Shown piece by piece: positions 36,801 to 50,047 of a DNA stretch of 64,000 bases. The stretch comes from Populus alba (lineage: Eukaryota > Streptophyta > Magnoliopsida > Malpighiales > Salicaceae). The notes under the pieces were generated by a model that was not told where the DNA came from, made no database searches, and saw only the letters and a program-made list of their open reading frames with translations. Location: assembly GCF_005239225.2 (NCBI RefSeq), contig NC_133287.1:2895493-2959492 (forward strand), read 5' to 3'. Numbering within the stretch: position 1 is the first letter of the stretch; every line of letters begins with the position of its first letter. Made by a program: the position numbers and the translations under genes.

Positions 36801-39072
36801 TTAACACGTCAAGGTATAAAAGCTTACACCACTAATAAGCTTTTCTTTCAACTCATTTTCAAGCACAACTAAATATTTGAAAACTAATTTACAATTCATT
36901 TTTATGATACAAACAGACATAAAATAATAATATTATTTTTTTAGAATCCACTTTCATAATGGCGAATGTCAACCAACTTGGCAAGTCCAACGTTTTTTAC
37001 TTCAAAGATATTCTATACAGCTATTTTTAATTCTCAAGCATGCTTTATAATACGTTGTTGATGAGAATCTATAATTATAATAATAAAATAAAATAAAAAC
37101 TTAGTGATTTTGGATTATGCTTATCCGAAGCCTAAAATTCAACACCTGATATACATCATGAAGTCAACTTCAATCTATGTGCCTTTTATGGCCGGTGAAC
37201 GCATCCTTAATTTCGGGTTTCTCAATAACCTCTGGATAAACATAGACCTATCTGTGATGGAGATGAACATGCAAAAAGCTTTTGCATTCCCAGCATGCTA
37301 ATTGTTTTTGATTCGTCAGAATTCTTTGATTTTTTAACTATATACAGCTGCTAAATTCCAACCTGCGTGTGTTTCTTAAGGCTAATAATAAGGTGGGAAG
37401 GAATGGTGAAGAAATGTGAATGCATAGTACTGTAGGTGAGGTCACAAACAATGGATCCAATATTGGAATCCCTTTCTCCATGGTCAAAGCCTAAAAAGTC
37501 TCTGAGAAGTCTCTTTGCCTATGCTTGTGTAGGTAACAGAATGCCCATTTTGGCGATGAACACCTGTATGAATATTGCTGGCTGAAGAACATTAATGAGT
37601 CAAGGCAGAGATAAGCATCCATAGATTGGGGTGCATTAATGCAGTATCTGCCTTCTCTTTCTCATTGAATTCAAAGAGAAAACATTAAATACTGCTGCAA
37701 CAACGCGTAAATTGATAAGAACTACAAAAGGATAATGAAGAAGAGAGGAGCCATGCCATATGTCTATGAGAATCAACAAGGCAACAACAGATAATTAATC
37801 CCAAATATACCAAAGTCAACCAAGTTTAATAAATTAAAGTTCCTAACGTTACCAGCTGCCTGTCTGTTCCCATGTTTCTTAGCACAAACCATGGCTAGGA
37901 TCCATGACGAGGATGAGGATTTACAACGAAGCAGGGTTTTGCAAACATCACCTCTCAAGTCATAGGGCACATCCCCGACAACGTATAAAGAATCATTTGT
38001 GTACGTGCATCACCCAACTGACACATTACCTAGAACCCTAAAGCAAATTCAGGAGCTGTTGCAATAGCACTGGTTAATCTTGCATGTCTTTAATTTTTTA
38101 AATACAAATGTCTTTAATTAATTTACAGGAGCTCATAAGAGGGGGGTTTTTTTCTTTTTTTTTTTTTCCAGTGAAGTCATGCACGGTACTCCAATTTAAG
38201 AACTAATTAAATCCAAGATCAGAATGTACGTAAATTGATCCGAGAATAACTAATTAAGTTTAATCTTTTGATATTTGGGTTAATAAAATCTGAGGTCAGA
38301 AGAAATTCAGTTTCAATATATGTAAATTGATTCAAGAGGGGTTAAAGGATATATATAGAGTCCAGAACACGATGAACTTTGTCTTAAAACAATTTGCACC
38401 GTGATTCAGGAAGATAAAATTATATTTTGGAATTCCCTATCAGGATTTTGCCTTTCAAATTGATGATTGAGTACGGCCTCGTCTCTTATTTGGCTCTCTA
38501 TGCATGCTTGCATGTCTTCTCTGATCATACATAATATGTGGGTAAGTAATTTATACAGTGCATGAGGAAGTAGAAATGTCTATATTTAATCAATCATGTC
38601 TAACATAAATTGACCTGGCTACGAACACTACGGACACAAGAATGTTTATCTATATATCGTTAATTGAAAATCTATCAACATATATGTATTAATTACTCAG
38701 TTGATGGCGTAAAGGGATAAGCAGGAATATATAATCTACAAAATAAGATAGACTTTGCTTGACTTTTGGCATCCATTTCTTGATCACATGATCTCAGCTG
38801 TCATATATTGCATATGTAAATTTATAAATCCTAATTAATTTCATGGCTTTTCGTTGTTCATGCATGATTTTCTCTAGGCTTTTCAAAATGTTAATTATAT
38901 GACCGTTATGGTTGGATTTAATGTCAAAATAATCACATGATATACCATCTTGTGAATAGAATACAAAGAAACAGATTATACCGCACGATAATATTTCTTC
39001 CTCTTCTTTTAAATTAGTTATTCTGCGTTAATACATATAACGTATAGTTTCTGTATACTTCAACATTTGAAG

Positions 39073-39134
<62 letters not shown>

Positions 39135-41696
39135 CATAGTTATCCTCTGTTAATTGATTAAACCATGGAAAATTTGAATTCTTCACTAAGATTTTGAACG
39201 TTTGAACCGTTGAGCGTGACGAACGAATTTCATTTGTTTATTACAGTCAACATTTTCTTTGTTTATTTTACTAGCATGCATGATTGGTTGTTTCTATATT
39301 GATTAACAATTCTTTACTTCGATTCTAACCAACATATTGTTTATCTTTATTCTAAGTTTCTGGTTCCAGCAATGAACTTTGTTGTTTAGTGATATATTAT
39401 TGATGGATATATGAGCATAGCTTTTATTTTTTTATGCAAGAATTAATAAGCAACAACATGGGTTGATCCTTTCTCTAATACAAAGTCGGGTTTGATCTGT
39501 TTCTCTGCTATACATGTTTTTGTTTGATATCACCTGGAAGATAACTAAACATTCTAAAAACTTTTTTAATTAATCTTCCATCAATGCATAACGATTAGCC
39601 ATGATGACTAATATAAATTATATTTTAAAAATGTATTTAATAATTTAAATTTTTTAATAAAATAATTTTTTTTAATATAATATTATATTTTTGCTGACCA
39701 AGTACTCATCACTTGTATTATATTTAATAAAATTAATAACACAAAATAATCTTTCACTTGAAGGGAAGGGTATATATTTTAGAAAATAAAATAATAAAAA
39801 ATAACATAAATTATATTTTAAAGATTACTTAAGATGATTTTGGATGGAGATAGTTCTAAATAAATATTTGAGCTATATTCCATAACATCAATTTCAAAGG
39901 AAGAAGACAACCAAAATTTGTTGTACACATTTTACATGGTTAATTATTATATATTCTTTAGAGAATTGCTATCTTTTGCTGCATTGAAATTCTCTTAACA
40001 AATTTCTGTGACTATAAAAACTGAATACAGCAAATGTATACAGCATGGTTGTTGGCACTCAAAGTTGGGATTAAAAATTGACCTGTGACCAAACTATGCA
40101 GCAAGTTACGAGAGAGGAGGCTCATGTAGAAGACATCAATCTTATTCTTTTATAAAGTGTTGGACCGCATCTAGAAAACTCGAACCCAATATTTTAAATA
40201 AGCAGCTTCCTAGAGCTTACATGGGGCACTTGAGAGTCTACTTTCTGAACTTGTTTTACTCACTTGACCCTTACTGATCAGAAAAGTGCCTCCTCACAAA
40301 GAACATGGAGAGCCAACACTGCTAGGAAAACTGAATTTTCACTTCCCAAGTCACCAAGTTGCTGTGTGGTTTTTATTTAAGTTTCGTTTTGTGTTTATAA
40401 TAACCTTTTATTTTACTTCAAGTTGTTTCTTGGATGGTAGATAGCGAGCTGTAAAGATTCTGCATTAAACTACCAAGTTGGCAAGACCCAGATGATGTTA
40501 AATTTTGAATCAATCTTGACGGATAAAACATCTGTATGATCTTTGGATCTGCCATGAACAACATAATTAAGAACTAACGAGAATAACCCTACAGATATTC
40601 ATGGATTAATCACTAATATTAAAAGTTAAAGAGAGCTTCATAAAGGAAAAGGACAAGAGGGATCACTACCTGGAAACCTAACTAGAGCTCATTAATTAAT
40701 GAAACAAAGACCAACTTAATACAAGTGGATGAGAGAGCTGTGGTGATGAAGAGGACAGCTTAAATTTTTTTAAAAAAAGTGCTTGACTTAACCATGGATG
40801 GCAATGGCATCCCAACTATCAGACAGAAAACGATCGATCATTTTCATGCTCATACACCATCACATGTTCTAGGCATTGGTGGGTCTATTAATGCCTCTGG
40901 TCCTTTTTTTAATGGACTGGCAACTTGTATTACCAATTCTACAATCCTTGGATAGGCAATACACTGAAGTTTCCAGTTTCTGCGACATTAAAGGCTTGTC
41001 ATGATCATACTTTTTTCTTCTCTCTGGATCTTTTTTTCCCGAGGGCTTGTGAGTTGTGATGTTCATAAACAGTTGGCATAAGTGCATGTGTTTGAACGAA
41101 TCTTGTGCATCCTCCTAGTCCAGGTGTGTATCTCAGTACCAGGTATTAGGTTTGAAATTTGCACTATATGTGGTCCCCTTATTAGGTTCACCGCAAATAC
41201 TAATAAATTATAAATTTAATAAGAAAACCCAATTTAGGGTTTTTCAAATAGGGTTATTATTCAACCATTCTTTGAAATAAGATTAAATATTACAAGTGTG
41301 CCTATCAAAATGGTTATGAGATGCCCTTGAGTTGCTGGCTTGCTGATACCCAAACCCAGAAGTCATGGTGCAATTTGCAGTATAGAAAGCTAAAAAGAAG
41401 CATTTTCTATAGCCTGATAATGGTCTATTATTATTTAATGATACTATACAGTGTATATGACAAAACAAGGCAGCCAAAGCATAGACAAGGAGGGGGGGAA
41501 AGGAGTGAATGACAAGAAATACTTTCAAAACACATTATGGTGAGAGTCCATGAATGTGGAACCCATATTATTAATACAAACAACAAACTAGATTAGCAGA
41601 TGATGAGATAGCTAATCAATAATTAATCATACAGAAAATAACAAGAATGATGAGGAAGAGATTTTATACTTTTTTTTTATTATTATTATTATTAAT
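33851..41696. other. gene-free repeat-rich intergenic stretch
   Basis: Holds AT-rich MITE-like copies at about 34660-34815 and 36435-36660 and an AT microsatellite at about 39075-39131. Short open frames (for example 35448-35681, 37773-37970, 40869-41087) show no recognisable domains. I looked for familiar mature miRNA sequences and found none; this is not a search result. Confidence 0.5.
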
Positions 41697-41835
41697 ATAG
41701 GTGTTTGGACCAGTTTACGCTCACTTCGATTAATTTCACGGACCCTAAAATTAACAATCATATCTGAAAAGACTCGAACTTATAATTATCAGAGAATAAA
41801 TCCAAAACCTGAAAAGGTTGAAATTTTATACTCTT
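41697..41835 (-). mobile_element. SINE-like copy (type 2)
   Basis: Read on the minus strand it has a box B-like 'aagttcgagtcttttcag' and a 3' body with 'ttaattttagggtccgtgaa', followed by a (TAA)n tail visible on the plus strand as the (tta)n run at about 41677-41697. Confidence 0.6.
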
Positions 41836-44032
41836 AAGTCTTAATTGCAAGAGAAGATGATGAGTAAACAGCACCTCATTTTGGGGAATGAACTTCAACT
41901 CCTAGATTTTGTAGTTTTTTTCTTTCTTTCCTCTCCCTCTCTCTCTCTTTCCGGGGGCATCTGCAAAGATTTTAGAAACCTTATGTAATGAAGCACCATG
42001 AGCTTATGATTTATGTTCTGAGAGTTTATCCAATGGGCCACATAAATGTAATGGCTTCATAAAATGATTTATGTTCTGAGAGTTTATCTAATGGGCTTTT
42101 GTTTTAATGGACTTGCCCTGAAATATATATATATATATAAACAAAAAACAAATGCCCAACCTTAAAATGTGACAATTCTTATATTTGTGATTAATCAAAT
42201 TTATGTTTTAGGGCCAATTTTCAATGGGTTTCGGGATTAAGTCCTTTTCACCTTTTAGTGGGCTTGTAATCTTAGGTTATTAGATTGAGTGAGTCGAGGC
42301 TCAATATTCAATAAATGAATAATCATATAAAAATTACAAAAAAAAATAAAATTAAAGATTTACAATGGCAAACATTATTTTCTTTTCGCCTCCAAATTTT
42401 TTCAATAGCCATAAACAGCATATTTTAAAAAATTATTTTTTTATTTAGCTATATCCTAACTGGTATTAATATATTCTTTTGTTTTAAAAAACAAAATTTT
42501 TTAATAATATCTTTAAAATATTATAAAAATAAAAATTAATTATAAAAAACTACTTGAAAAAATAATTTAAGAGATCGAAGAGAGAGGGTATTAATTAAAA
42601 TTTAAATAAAAAATTAATACAAAATAAAAATATATAAGGAGGCTATCAAGTAATTGTTTTTAAAAAAAATAATTAAAATAGAATAAAATAAAAAGACCAC
42701 GAGTTGATGTGCTAGCCCTGCATGCCATGCCTTAAGAAAAATAACCTAGGTAGGCCTAGGCTTTATTATTTTATTTTTTTTCATGGGATCCTGTTTTATT
42801 TTTTAAGGCGAGCAATCTATCGTTGCTTTATACCGATTGGAAAATCAAGGTTTATATTTTGTACTCAAAAACTTAAAATTTAGATTATTTTTATTTAAAA
42901 ATGCCTCCAAAACACAATATAAATCTAAATCAGCACTTAACCACTAAATCATTCTAAAATCACTCTAGAAAACAAAAATTAATTGAATCAAAATAAACCA
43001 AATGAAATTGAATATATTTTTTTCTGCCATGTATAGAGAAAAAAACCATATTTATTGAACTTCTCTATCAACTTATTCTCATAAAGATCCTTATTATTTA
43101 TGGTGGAAATGTGTCCAACCAACAACCTTTTCTTTATTTCAATGTTTTTTGGTTGATGAGTTTTTCTCTTCTCTTTTAAAATCAGGGATTGAAAAATAAA
43201 TAAAATGAGTTTTTTGATCAAAATAAAAATTATAAAAACTTTGAATATGGTCATGGATTTTCTTTGTGTTCTACAATGTGGTCCTCTCTTTTTTATATTT
43301 GTCTTAATATCTACTATAATTTAAAAATTATTTCATGGAATTAGGTGATAAAAAGGGGGAAAAAATAGAAAAAATATATATAAAAAAGGAAAGGTGATTC
43401 ACTGTTCATAACCATCAAAACCCCCCAAACTTTTTAGTGTTTTAGTTAGTAATAATTAATTAATTATCCAACATTGCTTATGAATTCTTATTTCTTAAAA
43501 ATGCCTCAAACATACATCGAACACGGTCCCAAATAACGAGAGAGAAGGCAAAAAAAACATCCCCTTTTAACGAAGCATAGCATTACCTTCCTAAATAATA
43601 TGATTCATAAATTCCAATTCAAGAATGAAATAACGTTGTTCTGGGAAAGTGCTCTACCAAGAAATTGGAAATCAATGAGTCCATAGGAATTTGTTTCTTT
43701 CTTTCAAAAATTTGAAAGTGATCTCCATAGTCTACAACCTGGCATTTAGAGAACTCCTGGACAGTGTTAATTAATTGGAGAATTAAGACAAAATTTAACG
43801 ATTTATTTTCTCTTTTTGGAGAGGATTTAAAGATTAGTGATCCATTTACCTTAATTGAGAATTATTTTAATAATTAGAAAAAAAAAAGGAGAACAATTCA
43901 ACTTTGCAATCTAATCTCATCTATCATTCTTAAAACATCAGCATGACAAGAATATATGACCATGAATATTGTCCTAAGGTGCGCAATATTCTAAGATTTT
44001 ATAGCTCTTTCGCTCCTCCATTTTACGTAAAA
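41836..44032. other. intergenic and 5' flank of the pectinesterase gene
   Basis: Contains a direct repeat in which 'gatttatgttctgagagttt' occurs at about 42007 and 42065, and otherwise AT-rich sequence. No convincing TATA box was singled out before the pectinesterase start. Confidence 0.45.
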
Positions 44033-47000
44033 ATGCAGCGTTCTCCATTTGTTTTCGTCATCACTTTGTTTATGACTATTTTTTTGGGTGTCTCTCAGGC
44101 TGTAAATTGTATACCAGGAACAGGTGGGTCAAAAGTTGCAAGGACCATAGTTGTTGATCCATCCGGCAAAGGGAATTTCAAAACAATTCAAGGTGCCATT
44201 GACTCCATTCCAAAAAATAACAACAATTGGATCAAAGTTCAAGTCAATGCAGGCATCTACATGTAGTATATTCTCTCCCTAACTTTGCAAATTTTCTTTT
44301 TATGAAGAAACTTTGTGAATTTCTCTACTGAAAGAATACTGATGTGCAGAGAGCAAGTGAACATTCCGATCGAGAAACCATGTATTTTTCTCGAAGGAAA
44401 CGGTGGCGGCCAAACCACAGTTACTTACAACGCACACCAAGACACTGCTGATAGCGCCACATTTACCTCATCGCCAAGCAATATTGTGGTGAAGGGGATA
44501 ACCTTCGAGGTAAGAATTTTGCTTCCTGTTCCTCTTTTTTCCATTGTTTTTGGGTTGATCATATACATTTTTTTCTTTAAACATTCAGAGGTTATGTCTT
44601 GGATTTTACTTTAAAACATTATTGTCATTTTTAATTTAAAAAAAAAAAATACTCTCAACTAGAATTTACTCAATTGAACTGTTTTAGGAGGTAAGAAAAA
44701 GGATAAATTAAGTAACATTCATAGAGTCTTCAGTGTAACTCTCCGAAATCTCGGTTTGATTTCCCTTCACTAAACTATATTATAATAATAAATTAGACAA
44801 TAACTTTTTTTCCCATGGATTTCTCTCCTCCATCCTTGTATATCATGAAATAGTATTTCACAATCGAATATCAATCATCAAGGCCTTTTAATTATGAGGT
44901 GAGAAATTATTCATTGTGAAATTTCAGTAAAAGTATCTCGTATAGAAGCTCTAACAATAATTCCATCCTTTCTCAATACCATAAAAATTTTACAATCACT
45001 ACTCAACCCACAATGATCTATACAAACAAAGCTTGCATGTTCAAACTCTTAGGGATATAGCTCAATTAATTAGATTATAGATTTATTCCCTAAAGATATT
45101 TAGTTTGAATTTCACAAACTTCAAGGTCACCGGAAGCTTATATAATCATTAATTTCAGGACTCATAATAAGATTAGTTAAGGTACATGCAAGTTGATCAA
45201 AACACCGGCATTAATCATTTAAAAAAAAAGCGCTCATAGGTTCAAGCCCACCATCCATCTATTATCAACCATCCATAATCTTCCATAATAATCGTTTTTT
45301 TATAATAACTATAGTTTATAAGATGCATGCAATTTATATAAATACACAAAGAAATATACAGATCCCTGGATATTAAGGCTTTACCCATATTTTACTTAAT
45401 CTAAACTACACGAGCTTAAACATACTAAATTAATTACAATTCATAATTACTTAAAGATAGCATACACATTTACTTAAATTTTTCATCCGACGTAGTTAAT
45501 GGCTTACAAATCCTAAATCATCAACTCAGGCTGCATATTGGTTTAATTACATGACATAAATAGAATTTGAAAAATTCTACTCAGGCATAAAAACTATAAG
45601 ATGTCGTCGAAATGTCATCGTCATGATGAAGGGGAAGAAGAACATGAAATATAAGGTTAAATAACACTGAATAACACTAACAATTACCTCTTTAAAAAAA
45701 AACCCCATTTCTATGGCGAGCTTATCATACATTATATAAAATAAAATAGCTCCCCGCTCTTGCAGCTCACTAATATATTACCAAACTATTTATTTTTTTA
45801 TTTTTCTTTTTTCTTTTAAGATCCATTTTATAATATAAAAAATTAATTAACATCAAAGTGGAAAGATGAAGTGACAAACATCTACTTGCTTCTCTAGCAG
45901 GTCTAACTCCGCTCGCTTATGGTTCCACCCTCAAAGCCTCTCCTGCATCTATAAAATACAATTCATTAATAAGTCATTTCATTTATTGACTCAAGAAACT
46001 CTCATTTTAATTTCCTTTTAACTTATTTTTACAAAATAATATTCCTTGCTTTTTTGTATAATTATTTTTACAACTTATTTTTACAAAATAATAATTCATT
46101 CCAATCTGAAAATGAATATATAATTATAATCAATAACGTAAAATTAGTTGGTAAGTGATTTTACACCAAAATTCTGAATTTTCTCGTTTCATCCTTTTTC
46201 ATGGATTGTACTGATTATTCCACTAAATTCTCGAGATCATTTTATTATTCTAAATATATTTATTTATTTTTTTCACCATTTAATTTGTTTACAAGCTCAT
46301 TACCGTTTCATAATAATATTATTGATTTTTCAACCGGGGTTTACACCTGCACTTTTTTCATGTCATTCTTTCTTTATTAATACTATTTATCATATATGTA
46401 AACTCAATTTAATTTTATTTACTTATTTTATATTTATTTTATCTTCAAATTTATGGGGGTTTACAATTTTGCCACATTCATACCCCATCTAGACTCATTA
46501 AAACATCTACCACTTCTTCTTAAAATTTTACCTTGGGTTTTACACAAACTATTAAAAGATTTCATTCCCAATCATGGGAAGTTTCCCTTTGAATTTATAT
46601 TTTTTTGTGAAAATATTTTATTTAACCTGGGTTGATGAAACTTCAAGTTGGTATTTACATCTAGTGTGTATTTTAGGTGTTTCTGCATAAAAAAATAAGT
46701 TAAAAATGATTTTTTAGGTATAAAATATCCCTTTCGTGATTCTTTAGCGATCATTTGGTTGCTGAAACTCAGAATAGCAAACGATACATTGTCTACACTA
46801 TTTTTTTTAAATTAAAAGGTGGACAAGGTGTCTTCCAACCTTTACTATATAGAAAAAGGTTTGGGCATCGTCCACCCTCTAGTATAAAAAAAAAATACAT
46901 GTTGTGTTAGCCATGCCTCTTTCTAATGAGCCAGGCATGCAGATCCACTCAAATGGCCTGCTTTGTTGTTCTTCTTCTTTTTCTTTTTATTTTTAACTTT

Positions 47001-49269
47001 TAGGACCATTCAAATAAAAAGGTTCTTATTACATACCATTAAATTTTCAATTTTTTTTTTTGAGATCATATCTTTTTTTTTAATTATATTAGAAAGTACT
47101 TCTTTTGTGCAACACCTTTTATTTTATAAAGCTTTATTTAATTGCAAAAAAAAAAAAAAAAAAACTTTGGTGTTGTTCCATCAAATATCGTTTGGTTTTT
47201 TTATTCTTTTGAAGAAAGTCATTAATGTAATAGATCCACATTGCCCTCACTCTTTAACCTGCCATTCAAGCCCCGCAAACCTGCCCATTGTTATAGGTTA
47301 GAAGTAGGCCCAAGATACCCCCACCCCCGAGCTCTTTCTTAAGCCCTGAATTACCTTTTCTCTAAATTCATTTAAATAAAATAACTTCATTTATTTTCAA
47401 GTTTGTTTTTGAATAAGATCATTACTTTTTTATTTATATTAGCGGGTCCATTTTTTTCTTTAAATTTAATCAAAATTAATTATGATTTATTAAATGATAT
47501 TTTATTTAAGATATTAATTAACTAGATAATCAATTTAATCAGTTGGCTTCAGTAACTTTTTTTAGCGATTCATAGTACATATGATTTTTATATGCATCAT
47601 CTTTTCGGTTCACAATTACAATTAGTTGGCTTCAGTAACTTTTTTTAGCGATTCATGGTATATATAATTTTTATATGCATCATCTTTTCAGTTCACGACT
47701 ACAATTTTTCTTAATGGTTTTAAAAACATTGTCAATGCATGTATTTTTCTTAAGTTGAAAAAAAAAAAAGGAAAATTTTGTGCAAGCCACAGTGGAGATC
47801 GAGCGGGGACAACGCTAGCTAGTATGATCTATATCCACAATCAAAGGCGGAGCCAGGAATTTTTCCTGTCTTGGGCTATTAAATAAATGTATAATTTTTT
47901 TAAAAAATAACTATTAATTCATGTATATAAATTTTTGAAGATAACATTACAGTTTTAATTTAAATACATTACCTAAAATATTAAAAAAAATGCATAAAAT
48001 TGAAGTAAAAAGTAAAAAGAAACTCACTATTAAAGTTACATCCTTCGATGTTTTATGAAATATAATTCATTTATAATCAAATCTAAATCAATATTATACC
48101 AACCCCTTAATCGAGATAAAATAATAATCTCATGTCAACTGGAAAAAAAAAATTAATTAATTTTTTTTCTCTCTCAATTCCTTCTTCCTTTACTTGATTC
48201 TTCCTTAGATTAGGGTTTTATAGGTTATACTTTGTAAGTTTATAAGGTTATTCTCTTACTTTTCTTTTTTTTTTTCCTTGGATTTTTTTCTTTATGTTTT
48301 CCCTTGCTTCTCTCTTGCCTTTTCTTTTCTTTCTTTTTCTATTCTGCTTCTTTACAGTCGGTAAGATATAAAAAAAAAAAAAAAAGCTTATTTGTTTTAT
48401 TTTTTGATGGCAAATAATCATTTTACCATTTTGTTAGCACTACCAAGCTCCGTTCACCCTAAAATTTTAACTAGATTTTATTCAATATATTTTAAGATCC
48501 CTTGTAAAATTTCAGCTCAATTTAATAGTCGGATTGAAAATTACGTTCAATAACGTAAAACTAGATAAATTATGATTTTTCATCAAATTTTTAAATTTCT
48601 CCAAAAATTTTGAAATTTTAATCCAAGCTAAAGTATTATATTACAAGGCTCTACGCAAATTTTTAAATTTTTTTGATAACTCAATTAAAAATTAAAAATT
48701 TATTTATATAAAACTAGTCAAAAAAATATTGATAAAATCTTAACCTTGGCTAGAGCCCACCCTAGCCCTCAGCACACCTCCACCCTTGTCCACAGCAGTA
48801 TTTTGTTCTTTAAATAGCTAAATTCCTAGTTTTTTTTTTTAATAACGCAGAATTCATTTAACCGTCGGTTGATACAAAAAACCTACAATGGAATCAAATC
48901 ACCTGGTGTACTACCAGCACTTTCAGCACGAATTTATGGTGATAAGTCTGCTTTCTATGATTGTGCTTTTTTGGGTGTTCAAGATACATTGTGGGACGCT
49001 AATGGCCGCCATCACTTCTCCAATTGCTACATTGAAGGATCAGTAGATTTTATATATGGTGCTGGCCAATCTTTTTATGAGGTAACTAAGACTTGTCATG
49101 CACTAATCTTTCTACAATAAGTTATGCATGAAAATCATTTTTTATTTTCTAGGTCCTCACGTAAACAAATTTACCTTTTTTCATTGTTAGATGGTTGGAC
49201 GTGCATATTATGTCACTAAACTACTACACTACAATGGGTTGTGCACTCAAACCTTGCACTGAAACTTTA

Positions 49270-49334
<65 letters not shown>

Positions 49335-50047
49335 CTTGTGTAGGATTTTTTTTTTGATAATCATGGGTGTCCAGACCAGTTTATACAAACCTCAACCAAT
49401 ATCTTAATACCTTGAAATTAACGATCATGTAAACTTCCAGTAGCCTGAAATTTGTGGCACTCGAACTGATAACCTCTAGGGAACAAACCTAGAACCTGAT
49501 TAGTTTAACTATACCTCTTACTATTTTTAATTTGTTGTGAAATGTATCTTATGCTTGATGCAGGGTTGTATAATAAATGTTACCAGTGAAGGTTTTATAA
49601 CAGCTCAAGGCAAGGAGTTTCATAATGATACCAATGGTTTTGTATTTTCTCATTGTTATGTTACTGGAGTTAAGGGTGCTAAAGCTTACCTTGGGAGGGC
49701 ATACAGAGGATATTCAACAGTAATATATAACGATGCATATTTATCTGAAGTTGTACAACCTGAAGGGTGGTTTGCTTGGGATTATATGGGGCATGAGTAA
49801 GTTATGCATAACTTTAGATCTATATATCCACCGTTTCCTAATTTATATTAATATCTTGATTTTCATTTTGATTTTCATGTTTTCAAGGGGTAATATAACC
49901 TATGTGGAGGCTAATTGTAAAGGACCAGGAGCAAACACTTTAAATCGTGTGAAATGGGAAAAGAAGCTTACAAGACAACAGCTCAATCGATTCTCAAAGT
50001 CATCCTTCATTGATCAAGATGGCTGGCTTGCCAAACTACCTCTTTGA
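44033..50047 (+). CDS. pectinesterase (pectin methylesterase), secreted, no pro-region
   Basis: Carbohydrate esterase family 8 enzyme that de-methylesterifies homogalacturonan in the cell wall. Five exons: 44033-44262, 44350-44509, 48851-49081, 49564-49796, 49888-50047, all GT-AG and in phase, give 337 aa. Residues 1-24 form a signal peptide ending near SQA. The catalytic domain starts directly with TIVVDPSGKGNFKTIQGAID, so there is no inhibitor-like pro-domain. Gln174-Asp175 (GVQDTL) and the nucleophile Asp196 (VDFIYG) are present. The catalytic Arg252 is in LGRAYRG, where the usual Trp two residues later is Tyr254. I start at 44033 rather than at the in-frame ATG at 43943, because the former begins the signal peptide. 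Intron 2 is 4.3 kb and full of repeats. The junction residue of exons 1-2 becomes Ile, where Arg or Thr is more usual. Confidence 0.88.
45045..45215 (+). mobile_element. SINE-like copy (type 2) in a pectinesterase intron
   Basis: The block 'tatagctcaattaattagat ... ttccctaaagatatttag ... gtttgaatttcac' lines up with the complement of the 49.4 kb copy through box A, box B and the 3' body 'aagcttatataatcattaat'. Confidence 0.6.
47541..47706. repeat. 83 bp tandem duplication
   Basis: Two units, 47541-47623 and 47624-47706, both opening agttggcttcagtaac and differing at only a few positions. Confidence 0.85.
47834..48796. mobile_element. probable non-autonomous TIR element
   Basis: The element 47842-48788 starts caaaggcggagccagg, and its right end, complemented, reads caagggtggaggtg, an imperfect inverted pair. 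Flanking octamers tccacaat and tccacagc share the first six bases, which would suit a decayed hAT-type 8-bp duplication. No coding sequence inside. Confidence 0.45.
49273..49325. repeat. AT dinucleotide microsatellite
   Basis: About 50 bases of alternating A and T in intron 3 of the pectinesterase gene (49082-49563), likely length-polymorphic. Confidence 0.9.
49362..49519 (-). mobile_element. SINE-like copy (type 2), best preserved
   Basis: On the minus strand: box A region 'gtatagttaaactaatcagg', then 'tttgttccctagaggttatc', then box B 'cagttcgagtgcc', a body with 'aagtttacatgatcgttaat' and 'ggtctggacacccatgatta', and a poly-A tail (the T-run near 49345-49356 on the plus strand). It lies in pectinesterase intron 3, opposite in direction to the gene. 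Confidence 0.7.

Larger units (their letters stand above)
44510..48850 (+). other. 4.3 kb second intron of the pectinesterase gene
   Basis: Starts gtaaga and ends ttaataacgcag. It contains a type 2 SINE copy at 45045-45215, an 83 bp tandem duplication at 47541-47706, a probable TIR element at 47842-48788 and much T-rich sequence. The open frames inside (46453-46635, 46963-47301) are low-complexity Phe/Lys-rich and are not genes. Confidence 0.75.

Noticed and set aside
37400..38100. Possible miRNA precursor in the large gene-free stretch
   Set aside because: No segment matched a mature plant miRNA I could recall, and no long hairpin was evident by eye.
43943..44032. Upstream in-frame ATG for the pectinesterase
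   Set aside because: It would put 30 polar residues before the signal peptide; starting at 44033 gives a normal secreted protein.
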